Below are positions 49,496 through 57,424 of a stretch of DNA of 64,000 nucleotides, piece by piece. Within the stretch, counting starts at the first letter, position 1. Each line of letters begins with the position of its first letter. The stretch spans positions 1 through 64,000 of the forward strand of contig WQZX01000010.1 of assembly GCA_009780515.1 (NCBI GenBank), read 5' to 3'. Made by a program: the position numbers and the translations under genes. The stretch is from Nocardioidaceae bacterium (lineage in GTDB: Bacteria > Actinomycetota > Actinomycetes > Propionibacteriales > Nocardioidaceae). The notes under the pieces were generated by a model, which did no database searches, was not told the origin of the DNA, and saw only the letters and a program-made list of their open reading frames with translations.

Positions 49496-49963
49496 ATGAC
49501 CGAAGTCCGAGCGACGACCGTGCTCGATCCGGTGTCCAAGGCCATCGTCGAGCAGCTCCAGCAGGACGGCCGCCGCTCGTACGCCGCCATCGGCAAGGTG
49601 GTGGGGCTGTCGGAGGCCGCCGTACGCCAGCGGGTGCAGCGCCTGGTGGAGGCCGGCGTGATGCAGATCGTCGCCGTGACCGACCCGATGGAGCTCGGCT
49701 TCGCCCGCCAGGCGATGGTCGGCGTCAAGGTCACCGGCCCGGTGCCGCCGATCGCGGACAAGATCGCCGACCTGCCCGAGGTCGACTACGTCGTCATGAC
49801 CGCCGGCAGCTTCGACGTGCTGGTCGAGCTGGTCGCGGAGTCCGACGAGCGGCTGCTCGACATCGTCTCCAGCGGCATCCGCGCGATCGACGGCGTGCTG
49901 GCCACCGAGACCTTCATGTACCTCGGCCTGCGCAAGCAGACCTACTCCTGGGGCGTCCGCTAA
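49496..49963 (+). CDS. Lrp/AsnC family transcriptional regulator
   Basis: A 155-residue regulator. The helix-turn-helix is VSKAIVEQLQQDGRRSYAAIGKVVGLSEAAVRQRVQRLVEAGVMQIVAVTDP (family layout across residues 10-62), followed by a RAM ligand-binding domain with the VDYVVMTAGSFDVLVELVAES strands. The ATG at 49496 is favoured by GGGAG ten bases upstream; an ATG at 49487 is too close to it. Divergent from the polyamine importer, it probably senses an amino acid or amine and controls potD and itself. The putrescine-type catabolic genes at 25-28 kb could also be targets. Confidence 0.9.
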   Translation: MTEVRATTVLDPVSKAIVEQLQQDGRRSYAAIGKVVGLSEAAVRQRVQRLVEAGVMQIVAVTDPMELGFARQAMVGVKVTGPVPPIADKIADLPEVDYVVMTAGSFDVLVELVAESDERLLDIVSSGIRAIDGVLATETFMYLGLRKQTYSWGVR

Positions 49964-49970
49964 CCGCCCG

Positions 49971-51182
49971 TCAGGCCTGCCCGGCCCGGACTCCCGGCAC
50001 GGGGATGACCTCGTCCGGCGCCCACTCGGTGCAGACCGTGCCGGTGTAGATCGTCGGCATGCAGCGGTTGCAGTGGATGCAGATGCCCTCGGTGGTGCGA
50101 CCCTGCTGGATGCGCAGGAGCAGGTCCGGCTCGCGCAGCAGCGCGCGGCCCATGGCGACCAGCTCGAAGCCGTCGTCCATCGCCTGCTGCATCGTGGCGA
50201 GCGAGTTGACCCCGCCCAGGAAGGCCAGCGGCATCGAGAGGGTCCTGCGGAACTCCAAGGACTTGGGCCGGAAGTACGCCTCCTCCCACGGATAGGCCTT
50301 CATGAAGCTGCGACCGACTGGCGTCCTCATGCCGAAGCGGACCACCGGTGGCATGTTCGCGGCGAACTCGTCGACCGGCGCCCCGCCGCGGAAGAGGTAC
50401 ATCGGGTTCATCAGCGAGGAGCCGCCGGACAGCTGCAGCGCGTCGAGGTGGCCGTCGGCCTCCAGCAGCTGCGCGAACGCCAGACCGTCCTCGGTCGTGA
50501 CGCCGCCCTTGAAGCCGTCGCTGACCGAGACCTTCGCGGTGACCGCGACCTGGTCACCGACCTCCTCCCGCACCACACGCGCGATCTGCCGGGCGAGCTT
50601 GGCTCGGTTCTCCAGCGGCCCGCCCCAGCGGTCCTTGCGGCGGTTGAGACCGGGCGCGAGGAACGACGAGAGCAGGTAGCTGTGCGCCATGTGCAGCTCG
50701 ATCACGTCGAAGCCGGCACGGACGAGGGTGCGGGCACCGTCGACGTACGCTCGGGTGACGCGGGTGAGGTCGGCCTCGGTCGCGGTGCGGATCATCTGCA
50801 TCGACAGCGGGCTGGGCATCCGGCTGGCCGCGATCGCGTGCACGCCGTTGGAGCGTCCGTTGGCGACGGGGCCGGCGTGACCGACCTGGCCGGCGATCTT
50901 CGCACCGGCCTCGTGCACCGCGTCGGCGAGGCGGGTCAGGCCGAACAGCGAGTGCTCGCCGAGGACGATGCACTCCTTGTGGGTGCGGCCCTCGGGCGCG
51001 ACCGCCAGGTAGGCGACCGTGGTCAGCCCGACGCCGCCACGCGCGGGCGCCACGTGGTAGTCGATCAGCTCGTCGGTGACCACGCCTTCCGGCGTACGAC
51101 CCTCGAAGGTGGCGGCCTTGACCGTCCGGTTGCGGAGCCGCACCGGCCCGAGGTCGTAGGGGCTGAAGACGTCGGCTGCCAC
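49971..51182 (-). CDS. NADH:flavin oxidoreductase / old yellow enzyme family protein
   Basis: A 403-residue TIM-barrel FMN protein. The N-terminal LGPVRLRNRTVKAATFEGRTPEG is typical, as are AGQVGHAGPVAN, ELHMAHSYLLSSFLAPGLNRRKDRWGG (with the HxxH-type substrate pair shown as H-M-A-H), and the FMN-phosphate segment ELVAMGRALLREPDLL. It ends with CIHCNRCMPTIYTGTVC, a cysteine cluster like the 4Fe-4S ligands of 2,4-dienoyl-CoA reductase-type members, but without the long C-terminal FAD domain. GTG start at 51180-51182. It may reduce an enone or dienoyl-CoA. Converges on the Lrp gene. Confidence 0.88.
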   Translation of the reverse strand: MAADVFSPYDLGPVRLRNRTVKAATFEGRTPEGVVTDELIDYHVAPARGGVGLTTVAYLAVAPEGRTHKECIVLGEHSLFGLTRLADAVHEAGAKIAGQVGHAGPVANGRSNGVHAIAASRMPSPLSMQMIRTATEADLTRVTRAYVDGARTLVRAGFDVIELHMAHSYLLSSFLAPGLNRRKDRWGGPLENRAKLARQIARVVREEVGDQVAVTAKVSVSDGFKGGVTTEDGLAFAQLLEADGHLDALQLSGGSSLMNPMYLFRGGAPVDEFAANMPPVVRFGMRTPVGRSFMKAYPWEEAYFRPKSLEFRRTLSMPLAFLGGVNSLATMQQAMDDGFELVAMGRALLREPDLLLRIQQGRTTEGICIHCNRCMPTIYTGTVCTEWAPDEVIPVPGVRAGQA

Positions 51183-51256
51183 GGTCGAACTCTAGCCGAC
51201 GGTGGAACACGTTCTACCTCTCGCCCCGCGCACCGCGACCGCCTAGGCTGCGATGC

Positions 51257-52132
51257 ATGGCGAAGACCCTGTGGAGGGATCGCAACGATGCCCTCGACCC
51301 GGAGACGGACTACGTCGAGATCGTCCAGAACCTCACGCTCTACGAGTTCCCGTGGGACATCACCCAGGCGCTGAGCTTCGCCCTGTTCCGCACGTACGCC
51401 GTGCCGTCGATCGGCCGGCTGCTCGACGAGACCGGCGAGTTCACGACCGCCTGCCAGAAGCGGTACGACGACACCGCCCTGCTGCTCGAGGCTCCGTTCG
51501 TGCACGGCCTGGACAGCGACGAGGGCCGCACCGCCATCCGCCGCGTCAACCAGATGCACCGGATGTACGACATCGGCAACGAGGACCTGCGCTACGTCCT
51601 GTCGACCTTCGTGGTGGTGCCGAAGCGGTGGCTGGACGCCTACGGCTGGCGGCCGTTGAGCGAGAACGAGCTCCGCGCGACCGTCGCCTACTACCGCGCC
51701 CTCGGCCGGCGGATGGGCATCAAGGACGTCCCGGAGACCTACGACGGGTTCATGCACCTGATGGACGACTACGAGCGCGCCCACTTCGCCTTCGACGAGG
51801 GCGCCCGCCGGGTCGCCGACGCCACCCTGAGCCTGCTCGGCACCTTCTACCCCGGCCCGCTGCAGGGGCCTGTCGAGCGGTTCAGCCGTGCCTTCATGGA
51901 CCGCCCGCTCCTCGACGCGTTCAGGTACGACGACCCGGGCCCGCGCGTGCGTCGGGCGGTCCGCGTCGCCATGGCCGCTCGGGCCCGGGCCTTGCGGCAC
52001 TGGCCCTCGAAGCGCCGGCCGAGGTTCCTCGCCGACATGCCGAGGATCAAGAGCTATCCCGATGGGTATGCGCTCGACCGGCTGGGGAGCTTCTCGCCGT
52101 ACGCGCGCGGGTGTCCGGTAGCAGCCGAGTGA
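51257..52132 (+). CDS. oxygenase MpaB family protein (DUF2236)
   Basis: A 291-residue helical protein. The motif IRRVNQMHRMYDIGNEDLRYVLSTFVVVPKRWLDAYGWRPLSENE (residues about 92-136, family layout) with the conserved H and D-Y-V pattern identifies the DUF2236/MpaB group, heme-linked oxygenases in the characterised members such as latex-clearing protein Lcp. It lacks a Tat signal, so it is not an exported rubber oxygenase. The ATG at 51257 begins MAKTLWRDRND. It is divergent from the old yellow enzyme gene. Substrate unknown. Confidence 0.82.
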   Translation: MAKTLWRDRNDALDPETDYVEIVQNLTLYEFPWDITQALSFALFRTYAVPSIGRLLDETGEFTTACQKRYDDTALLLEAPFVHGLDSDEGRTAIRRVNQMHRMYDIGNEDLRYVLSTFVVVPKRWLDAYGWRPLSENELRATVAYYRALGRRMGIKDVPETYDGFMHLMDDYERAHFAFDEGARRVADATLSLLGTFYPGPLQGPVERFSRAFMDRPLLDAFRYDDPGPRVRRAVRVAMAARARALRHWPSKRRPRFLADMPRIKSYPDGYALDRLGSFSPYARGCPVAAE

Positions 52133-52139
52133 CCTCCGA

Positions 52140-52736
52140 TCACGGGTAGGTACCGACGGCGAACCGCCGAGGCGCCGACCACACGAGGACGGCCCACCCC
52201 GCCAGCACGACGCCGACGAAGGCGTAGAGCGTCCATCCGGGGGCAACGCGCATCACGTGGTGAACCGGCTCGAGGTCCGGCACTCGGTTGCCGACGAAGG
52301 GCATGCCGCCGATCCAGATGGCGCCGACGACCCAGGCGATCCGGTGTGACACGCCCGCGACGGCGACCGTTGCCGCGACGGCGACCGCGACCCCGGCGCT
52401 GACATCGCCGTGGGGAACCGTCATCGCGAGTGGCGTCCCGGCCACCAGGCACGCCGTCAGCAGCATGACCAGCCAAGCGACCACGGCCACCCTCACCCGC
52501 CAGGGCCGCGGGATTCCACCCATGGCGTGCTGACGCGGGCTCAGACCGACGCTGGCGATCAAGGCGACCACTCCTGGCACCAGGAAGAACGCCGGGAAGG
52601 GCAGCGCACCGCCGGTGAGAGAGGGGACCTGGACGCTCCGGATCACCACGCCGACCGCTGCCACGACGACCAGCGCGACGCCGACAGGCAGCGCGCTGTG
52701 CGCGACGAGCCACGCGCGAACGGCCGAGCGGATCAC
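52140..52736 (-). CDS. hypothetical membrane protein of the ABC exporter operon
   Basis: A 198-residue membrane protein of no recognised family with about six hydrophobic stretches, for example LPVGVALVVVAAVGVVI, FPAFFLVPGVVALIASVGL, VAVVAWLVMLLTACLVAG and WTLYAFVGVVLAGWAVLVW. Its GTG start at 52734-52736 overlaps the upstream permease-like gene as GTGA. Probably an accessory membrane subunit of the ABC transporter encoded just upstream. Confidence 0.65.
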   Translation of the reverse strand: MIRSAVRAWLVAHSALPVGVALVVVAAVGVVIRSVQVPSLTGGALPFPAFFLVPGVVALIASVGLSPRQHAMGGIPRPWRVRVAVVAWLVMLLTACLVAGTPLAMTVPHGDVSAGVAVAVAATVAVAGVSHRIAWVVGAIWIGGMPFVGNRVPDLEPVHHVMRVAPGWTLYAFVGVVLAGWAVLVWSAPRRFAVGTYP

Positions 52737-53983
52737 TTCTTCGCAGCCATCGTCGGCAGCTGGACCGCAGCCAGTCGGCAGGTCCTCAGCCGGTCATAGG
52801 TCGTTCGCACCCAGCCGTCCTGCTGGTCCGAGGACGCGTGGTGCAGCCAGTCGTACTCGCGGTCCGTCGCGATATCCGGTCGATGTCCGGTGTGGACCAA
52901 CAGCCAGTCCTTGATGAACCACTGCGCGTCGAAGACCCGATCGGCGGGCGGATGGTTGAGCGACTCGAAGGCAGGACACGCCCCCGGATCCGTCAGGAGT
53001 CCTGCCGCCTCACCGGGGCCGAAGGTGCCGCCGATGTCGAAGAAGATCGCGCCCGCACGGGGCACACGTCTGCTACCGGCGTAGAGCTCGGCGAACCGCG
53101 ACGGCAGTCTGACGCCGACCATCTGAAGCTGACGGAGGTCCGGCTCGATGGCCGCCCGCACCCGAGTCGCGATCCAGCCATGCTCGGGGGCGACACAGAC
53201 GACCGGCGACCTCCCGACGCACGCGGTCGCCACGGCCTGCGGGCTCTCCACCACCTCCCCACGCAGCAGATCGGTGCCGACCAGGCTCGAGGCCACCACC
53301 ACCACGACCGTGACGACCGCGGCCGAGCCGACGTCCCGTGGCGACCGTCGTACGAGCGCCGCCGGGAGCAGGCAAGCCAGTGCGGTCACAGCGAGCACCC
53401 CGACGGTCTGCTCGAGCAGATAGGTGGCATCCCAGTCGAACCCCGCGAGGCTGGGAGAGTCCGGGCCCTGGTCGAGCAGACCTGGTACCCACCCCTCGCC
53501 CATCGCCTCCCAGATCCCGAACAGCAGCGGTCCGACCAGCACCACGGTCAGCCAGTACGGCAGCAGCCTGCCGGCGGCCGCGCCGATCGCCGAGTAGCAG
53601 GCGAGCGCCACCGGCGCCATCAGGAAGGCCGGCCACAGCCCACCGAGATCGGCCGAGCCGACGCGCACCGCGGTCGCGATCGAGGTGCCGACGAGCATCA
53701 CCGTCCAGGCCAGCATCGCCCACGCCCACGCCAGCGCTCCGGCACGCGCGACACTCAGGAACGGTCGCCGGCCGGCCGCGACCAGGGTCGCGAGGCGCTG
53801 CTGCTGGAAGGCCGCCCAGGCCGCGACGCAGGCGATGAACGGGCCGAGGAGGAACGGCGCGATCATGAGCTGGCTGGCGGCGGTCTTCCACTCCCCCCGC
53901 CAGTCGAGGCCCCAGCCGAACACCACGGCCGCGACGATGCCGAGATCGACGGCGGCGGACCACGCCACCGCACGCAGCGTCAC
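52733..53983 (-). CDS. putative ABC transporter membrane subunit with extracytoplasmic domain
   Basis: A 416-residue protein. Six or so membrane helices occupy residues 1-230 (for example APFLLGPFIACVAAWAAF, WAMLAWTVMLVGTSIATAV, YWLTVVLVGPLLFGIWEAM), then a seventh ends TVVVVVASSLVG. About 180 residues follow as a soluble domain with paired cysteines (ATACVGRSPVVCVAPEHGW, DPGACPAF, LRTCRLAAV) suggesting disulfides outside the cell. The GTG start overlaps the ATPase stop (GTGA). I infer the permease for the adjacent ATPase; no named family was recognised. Confidence 0.68.
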   Translation of the reverse strand: MTLRAVAWSAAVDLGIVAAVVFGWGLDWRGEWKTAASQLMIAPFLLGPFIACVAAWAAFQQQRLATLVAAGRRPFLSVARAGALAWAWAMLAWTVMLVGTSIATAVRVGSADLGGLWPAFLMAPVALACYSAIGAAAGRLLPYWLTVVLVGPLLFGIWEAMGEGWVPGLLDQGPDSPSLAGFDWDATYLLEQTVGVLAVTALACLLPAALVRRSPRDVGSAAVVTVVVVVASSLVGTDLLRGEVVESPQAVATACVGRSPVVCVAPEHGWIATRVRAAIEPDLRQLQMVGVRLPSRFAELYAGSRRVPRAGAIFFDIGGTFGPGEAAGLLTDPGACPAFESLNHPPADRVFDAQWFIKDWLLVHTGHRPDIATDREYDWLHHASSDQQDGWVRTTYDRLRTCRLAAVQLPTMAAKK

Positions 53984-54726
53984 GCGGCCACGTCCTGTCG
54001 CAGCTGCAGGAAGGCGGCCTCGAGCACCGAGATGCCGTCGGCCGCCAACGGGCTGCGCTCGCCGATCTCCGTCATCTCCGCGACCGTGCCGTCGAACCGG
54101 ATCGCGCCCCGCTCCAGCATCAGCACCCGGTCGGCGATCAGGCCGAGGTCGTCCATGTCGTGGCTGCTCACCACGACTGCGGCCTCCTCGCCGATCCGCT
54201 TGATCAGCTTGCGCACGCCCGCGCGCTGCTCCGGGTCGAGACCCTCGGTCGGCTCATCGAGCAGAAGCAGCCGTGGGTCGCCGAGCAACGCCTGCGCCAG
54301 GTTGGCGCGACGCAGCATGCCGCCGGAGAGCTGACCGAGCTTGGCCGTGCTCCGATCCGACAGGTCGACCCGCTCCAGCACGGCGCCCACCTGCTCGACC
54401 CAGGTCCGGCGGGGCAGCGCGCGGAGCCAGCAGCAGTAGTGCAGGAAGTCGTCGAGGCGCATCCGCGGGTGAGGGTCGAACCGCTGGGGCATCAGGGCGA
54501 CGGCACCCTCACCGGCCATCGCGAACGTGCCGGACGTCGGAGCCAACGCCCCGGCCGCGATGTTGAGCAGCGTCGACTTCCCGGCGCCGTTGACGCCGAC
54601 CAGTCCGGTGACTCCGGCCCCGATCTCGATGGTCACCCCGCTCAGCGCCTCGACGGCGCCGTACCGACGAGCCAGCCCGGATGCCGCCGCGATCACCGAC
54701 GGAGGCGACGCTCCGCCCTCTGCCAT
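53980..54726 (-). CDS. ABC transporter ATP-binding protein (exporter type)
   Basis: A 248-residue ATPase. Walker A is GVNGAGKSTLLN, the Q-loop lies in VALMPQRFDPHPRM, the signature is LSGGMLRRANLAQALL, Walker B LLLLDEPTEGLDPEQ and the switch His in VVVSSHDMDDLG. Sequence style (one domain, no TOBE) fits the drug/bacitracin or YtrB/CcmA exporter group. Coupled downstream by GTGA to the membrane subunit and preceded by a small exported protein gene 13 bp away. Confidence 0.9.
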   Translation of the reverse strand: MAEGGASPPSVIAAASGLARRYGAVEALSGVTIEIGAGVTGLVGVNGAGKSTLLNIAAGALAPTSGTFAMAGEGAVALMPQRFDPHPRMRLDDFLHYCCWLRALPRRTWVEQVGAVLERVDLSDRSTAKLGQLSGGMLRRANLAQALLGDPRLLLLDEPTEGLDPEQRAGVRKLIKRIGEEAAVVVSSHDMDDLGLIADRVLMLERGAIRFDGTVAEMTEIGERSPLAADGISVLEAAFLQLRQDVAA

Positions 54727-54739
54727 CTCCTGTCCCCGC

Positions 54740-55252
54740 TCAGAAACCGAAGCTCTTCACGACATGGGCCGAGCACCAGTCCGGCCTGAAGTAACGCCGA
54801 TCCAGGCACACCTTGATGTAGCCACGCGCTGCACTCTCACCCGGATCGAGATCGCGCGCACGGAAGTGCTTCTCCCAGTGAGGCCTGGTGCCTGTCGTCC
54901 GCGCGCTCTGCTTCTTCACATCCGGCCACCAGCACGACCCGTAGGACCGGGGGTCACCGCACTCGCCGATCTTCGCTGCCGGCCCGTCCCAGTAGAACTG
55001 GGTCTCGACGTACACCCCGTGCCCGTTCTCTGTTCCGGGATGGATGTCGTACTCCCAGGCCATGCTGTGCGCGGACTCGCTGCGGTACTTGTAGAAGTTG
55101 CCGTACGCCTTCGCGTAGCGCGTGCCGTCATGGACGGCGAAGAGCGGGTGCTTCTTGGTGTGCCACTTCGCAGCCTCGGCGACCGGCATCGCCACCACGA
55201 TGCCGAGAAGGACGAGCCCGATGACCGCGACGCAGCGCCTTGCCTTGTTCAT
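54740..55252 (-). CDS. small exported protein, first gene of the ABC operon
   Basis: A 170-residue secreted protein of no recognised family. The signal peptide CVAVIGLVLLGIVVAMPVAEA ends near residue 27 with an AEA-A cleavage site. The mature part is Tyr/Trp/Lys-rich (YGNFYKYRSESAHSMAWEYD) and has four cysteines (GECGDPRSYGSCWWPD, KVCLDRRYFRPDWCSAHV), likely forming two disulfides. The ATG at 55250-55252 lies 31 bp from the strong palindrome that appears to hold the operon promoter. It might be the export cargo, a sensor or a lipid/peptide-binding partner; this is inference from position. Confidence 0.7.
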   Translation of the reverse strand: MNKARRCVAVIGLVLLGIVVAMPVAEAAKWHTKKHPLFAVHDGTRYAKAYGNFYKYRSESAHSMAWEYDIHPGTENGHGVYVETQFYWDGPAAKIGECGDPRSYGSCWWPDVKKQSARTTGTRPHWEKHFRARDLDPGESAARGYIKVCLDRRYFRPDWCSAHVVKSFGF

Positions 55253-55283
55253 GTCGTCCCCCAGACGCCCGAGCAGATGAAGT

Positions 55284-55303
55284 CCCCCATATATAGATGG
55301 GGG
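55284..55303 (-). promoter_or_regulatory. CCCCCAT-N6-ATGGGGG palindrome in the ABC operon promoter
   Basis: Arms CCCCCAT (55284-55290) and ATGGGGG (55297-55303) pair perfectly around ATATAG. The AT-rich centre reads CTATAT on the operon strand and could serve as the -10 region, so a bound repressor would block transcription. It lies 31 bp before the small exported protein gene. No regulator gene is in the operon. Confidence 0.65.
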
Positions 55304-55315
55304 CGCGGTCGCTGG

Positions 55316-56110
55316 TCAACAGTCGAACCGCGGCGCCCTCTTCCCCAGGAACGCCGCCACGCCCTCCCGGCCGTTCGGCGAGCCACCGAGCCGCGAGATC
55401 GACAGGGCCTCACGCCGCAGCGCCGTCTCGGGTGCCGCCTCGGCCGCCTCGCGGATGAGGCGCTTGCTCGCGGCCAGCCCGTCCGGTGACGCAGCGAGCA
55501 GCGTCTCGACGACCGCGTCGACGGCGGCGTCGAGATCCTCGGGAGGTACGACGCGAGCGACGAGCCCCGCCGCTTGGGCCTCTGCCGCGGTCAGCATGTC
55601 GCCGAGCAGCGCGAGCCGGAGCGTGGTGTGCAGGCCGAGGGTGTGGGTCAGCAGGCTGCCGCCGCCGTCGGGGCTGAGGCCGACCTTCGCGTAGGCCAGC
55701 CCGAACCGCGCGCCCTCCGCGGCGAGCACGACGTCGGCCGCGGCCGCGATCGGGAGGCCGATGCCGGCCGCGGTGCCCTGGACCGCGCTGACCACGATCG
55801 CATCGCAACGCACCAGCTCGGTGACGAAGCGGTGGGCGCCCTCGGCGAGCTCGAGCAGGAGCGCCTCGGGGTCCTCGGCGGAGCCGAAGCCGGAGAGGTC
55901 GCCGCCGACGGAGAAGAACCGGCCGGTCGCCCCGAGCACGATGATCCGCGCCCCGTCGGCCTTCGCGCGCAGCACCGCGGCGATCAGGTCGGCGGCGACC
56001 TCGGGCGTGAGCGGGTTGCCGCGGTCGCCGTTCGTGAGGGTGATGCGGGCGGTCCCGCCCCGCCCCGAGCCTGCCTGCGGGCCGGCGTACTCGTAGGAGA
56101 CGTCGGACAT
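55316..56110 (-). CDS. enoyl-CoA hydratase/isomerase family protein
   Basis: A 264-residue crotonase-fold protein. The oxyanion-hole segments are ATGRFFSVGGDLSGFGS and VSAVQGTAAGIGLPIAAAADVVLAAEGARFGLAYAKVGLSPDGGGS. The usual catalytic Glu pair is replaced in part: GTAAGIG has no Glu, and KVGLSPDGG has Asp at the second position, as in PaaG-like isomerases. It shares a base with the upstream acyl-CoA dehydrogenase (TGATG), so the pair act together, probably on a common acyl chain. ATG at 56108-56110. Confidence 0.88.
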   Translation of the reverse strand: MSDVSYEYAGPQAGSGRGGTARITLTNGDRGNPLTPEVAADLIAAVLRAKADGARIIVLGATGRFFSVGGDLSGFGSAEDPEALLLELAEGAHRFVTELVRCDAIVVSAVQGTAAGIGLPIAAAADVVLAAEGARFGLAYAKVGLSPDGGGSLLTHTLGLHTTLRLALLGDMLTAAEAQAAGLVARVVPPEDLDAAVDAVVETLLAASPDGLAASKRLIREAAEAAPETALRREALSISRLGGSPNGREGVAAFLGKRAPRFDC

Positions 56111-57381
56111 CAGCCGCGCTCCCCCAGCCGGAACTGGCTGTGGATCGTCTGCGGCAGCTCGAACAGCGGGTCGCGCATGATCTCCGCGCGGCCCAGCGTC
56201 GCCAGGTGGACCTCGTCCGGCCCGTCGAAGAGTCGCATCGCGCGATGCCAGCCGTAGAGCGCGGACAGCACGGTCGCGTCGCTGACGCCGGCAGCGCCGT
56301 GCAGCTGGATGGCCCGGTCGATGACGTTGCAGACCGCGCGCGGGACGGCGACCTTCGCCTCGGAGATGAGGTGGCGGGCCGCCTTGTTGCCCTCGCTGTC
56401 GACGACGTACGCCGCCAGGTGGCAGAGCGCGCGCGCCTGGTCGAGCTCGATCCGGCTCTCCGCGATCCTCTCGCGCACCGCGGACTGCTCGGCCAACATC
56501 TTGCCGAAGGTGGTGCGCTCCTTGGACCGCGCGACCATCATCGCCAGCGCCCGCTCGCCGGCGCCGAGCGCCCGCATGACGTGGTGGATCCGGCCGGGCC
56601 CGAGCCGCATCTGCGCGGCCGCGAAGCCGCCGCCCTCCTCGCCCAGCAGGTTGGTAAGCGGCACCCGGGCGTCGTCGAAGGAGATGACGCAGTGGCCGTG
56701 CTGGTCCTGGCGTCCGAAGACCGGGTAGGACCGCTCGATGCGTACGCCGGGTGTGTCGACCGGGACGATGATCATCGACTGCTGCCGGTGGGTGGCGGCC
56801 TCGGGGTCGGTCTTGCCCATCAGGATGAGCACCTTGCAGCGCGGGTCGGCCGCGCCGGAGATCCACCACTTGCGGCCGTTGATGACGTACTCGTCGCCGT
56901 CCCGCACGATCCGGGTCTCGATGCTGGTGGCGTCGGAGGAGGCGACGGCCGGCTCGGTCATCGCGAACGCGCTGCGGATCTCGCCGTCGAGCAGCGGCTG
57001 CAGCCACTGCGCCCTCTGCTCGTCGGTGCCGACGAGGTGGATCAGCTCCATGTTGCCGGTGTCGGGCGCCTGCGAGTTGATCGCCTCGGGAGCGAGCTCG
57101 AGCGACCACCCCGACAGCTCCGCGATGACGGCGTACTCCAGCTGGGTCAGGCCCGACTCGCTGGGCAGGAAGGCGTTCCACAGCCCGCGCCGCCTCGCGC
57201 TCGCCTTCAGCTCCTCGATGACCGGTGGCACCGTGTGGTCGCCGGGAGCGGCGTCCGCGCGGAAGCGGTCGTACGCCTCCTCGGCCGGGAAGACCTCCTC
57301 GGCGAGGAAGGTCCTCATCTCCTCGTAGAGACGCAGCGCCTTGTCACTGGGGGCCGGGTACGCCGGATAGCTGGGGCTCAT
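56110..57381 (-). CDS. acyl-CoA dehydrogenase (ACAD10/11-like)
   Basis: A 423-residue acyl-CoA dehydrogenase. FAMTEPAVASSDATSIET is the flavin/substrate motif, with NGRKWWISGAADPRCKVLILMG following. The C-terminal region has ERTTFGKMLAEQSAVRERIAESRIE, LHGAAGVSDATVLSALYGWHRAMRLFDGPDEVHL. The GPDEVH ending with Asp near the usual catalytic Glu position is typical of the ACAD10/11 branch, whose members can act on branched, long or 4-hydroxyacyl chains. ATG at 57379-57381; two-gene operon with the hydratase. Confidence 0.9.
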   Translation of the reverse strand: MSPSYPAYPAPSDKALRLYEEMRTFLAEEVFPAEEAYDRFRADAAPGDHTVPPVIEELKASARRRGLWNAFLPSESGLTQLEYAVIAELSGWSLELAPEAINSQAPDTGNMELIHLVGTDEQRAQWLQPLLDGEIRSAFAMTEPAVASSDATSIETRIVRDGDEYVINGRKWWISGAADPRCKVLILMGKTDPEAATHRQQSMIIVPVDTPGVRIERSYPVFGRQDQHGHCVISFDDARVPLTNLLGEEGGGFAAAQMRLGPGRIHHVMRALGAGERALAMMVARSKERTTFGKMLAEQSAVRERIAESRIELDQARALCHLAAYVVDSEGNKAARHLISEAKVAVPRAVCNVIDRAIQLHGAAGVSDATVLSALYGWHRAMRLFDGPDEVHLATLGRAEIMRDPLFELPQTIHSQFRLGERG

Positions 57382-57424
57382 GGCGCCAGCATGCCGCACG
57401 TCACGTCAGCGCCGGGTTGTCGCC

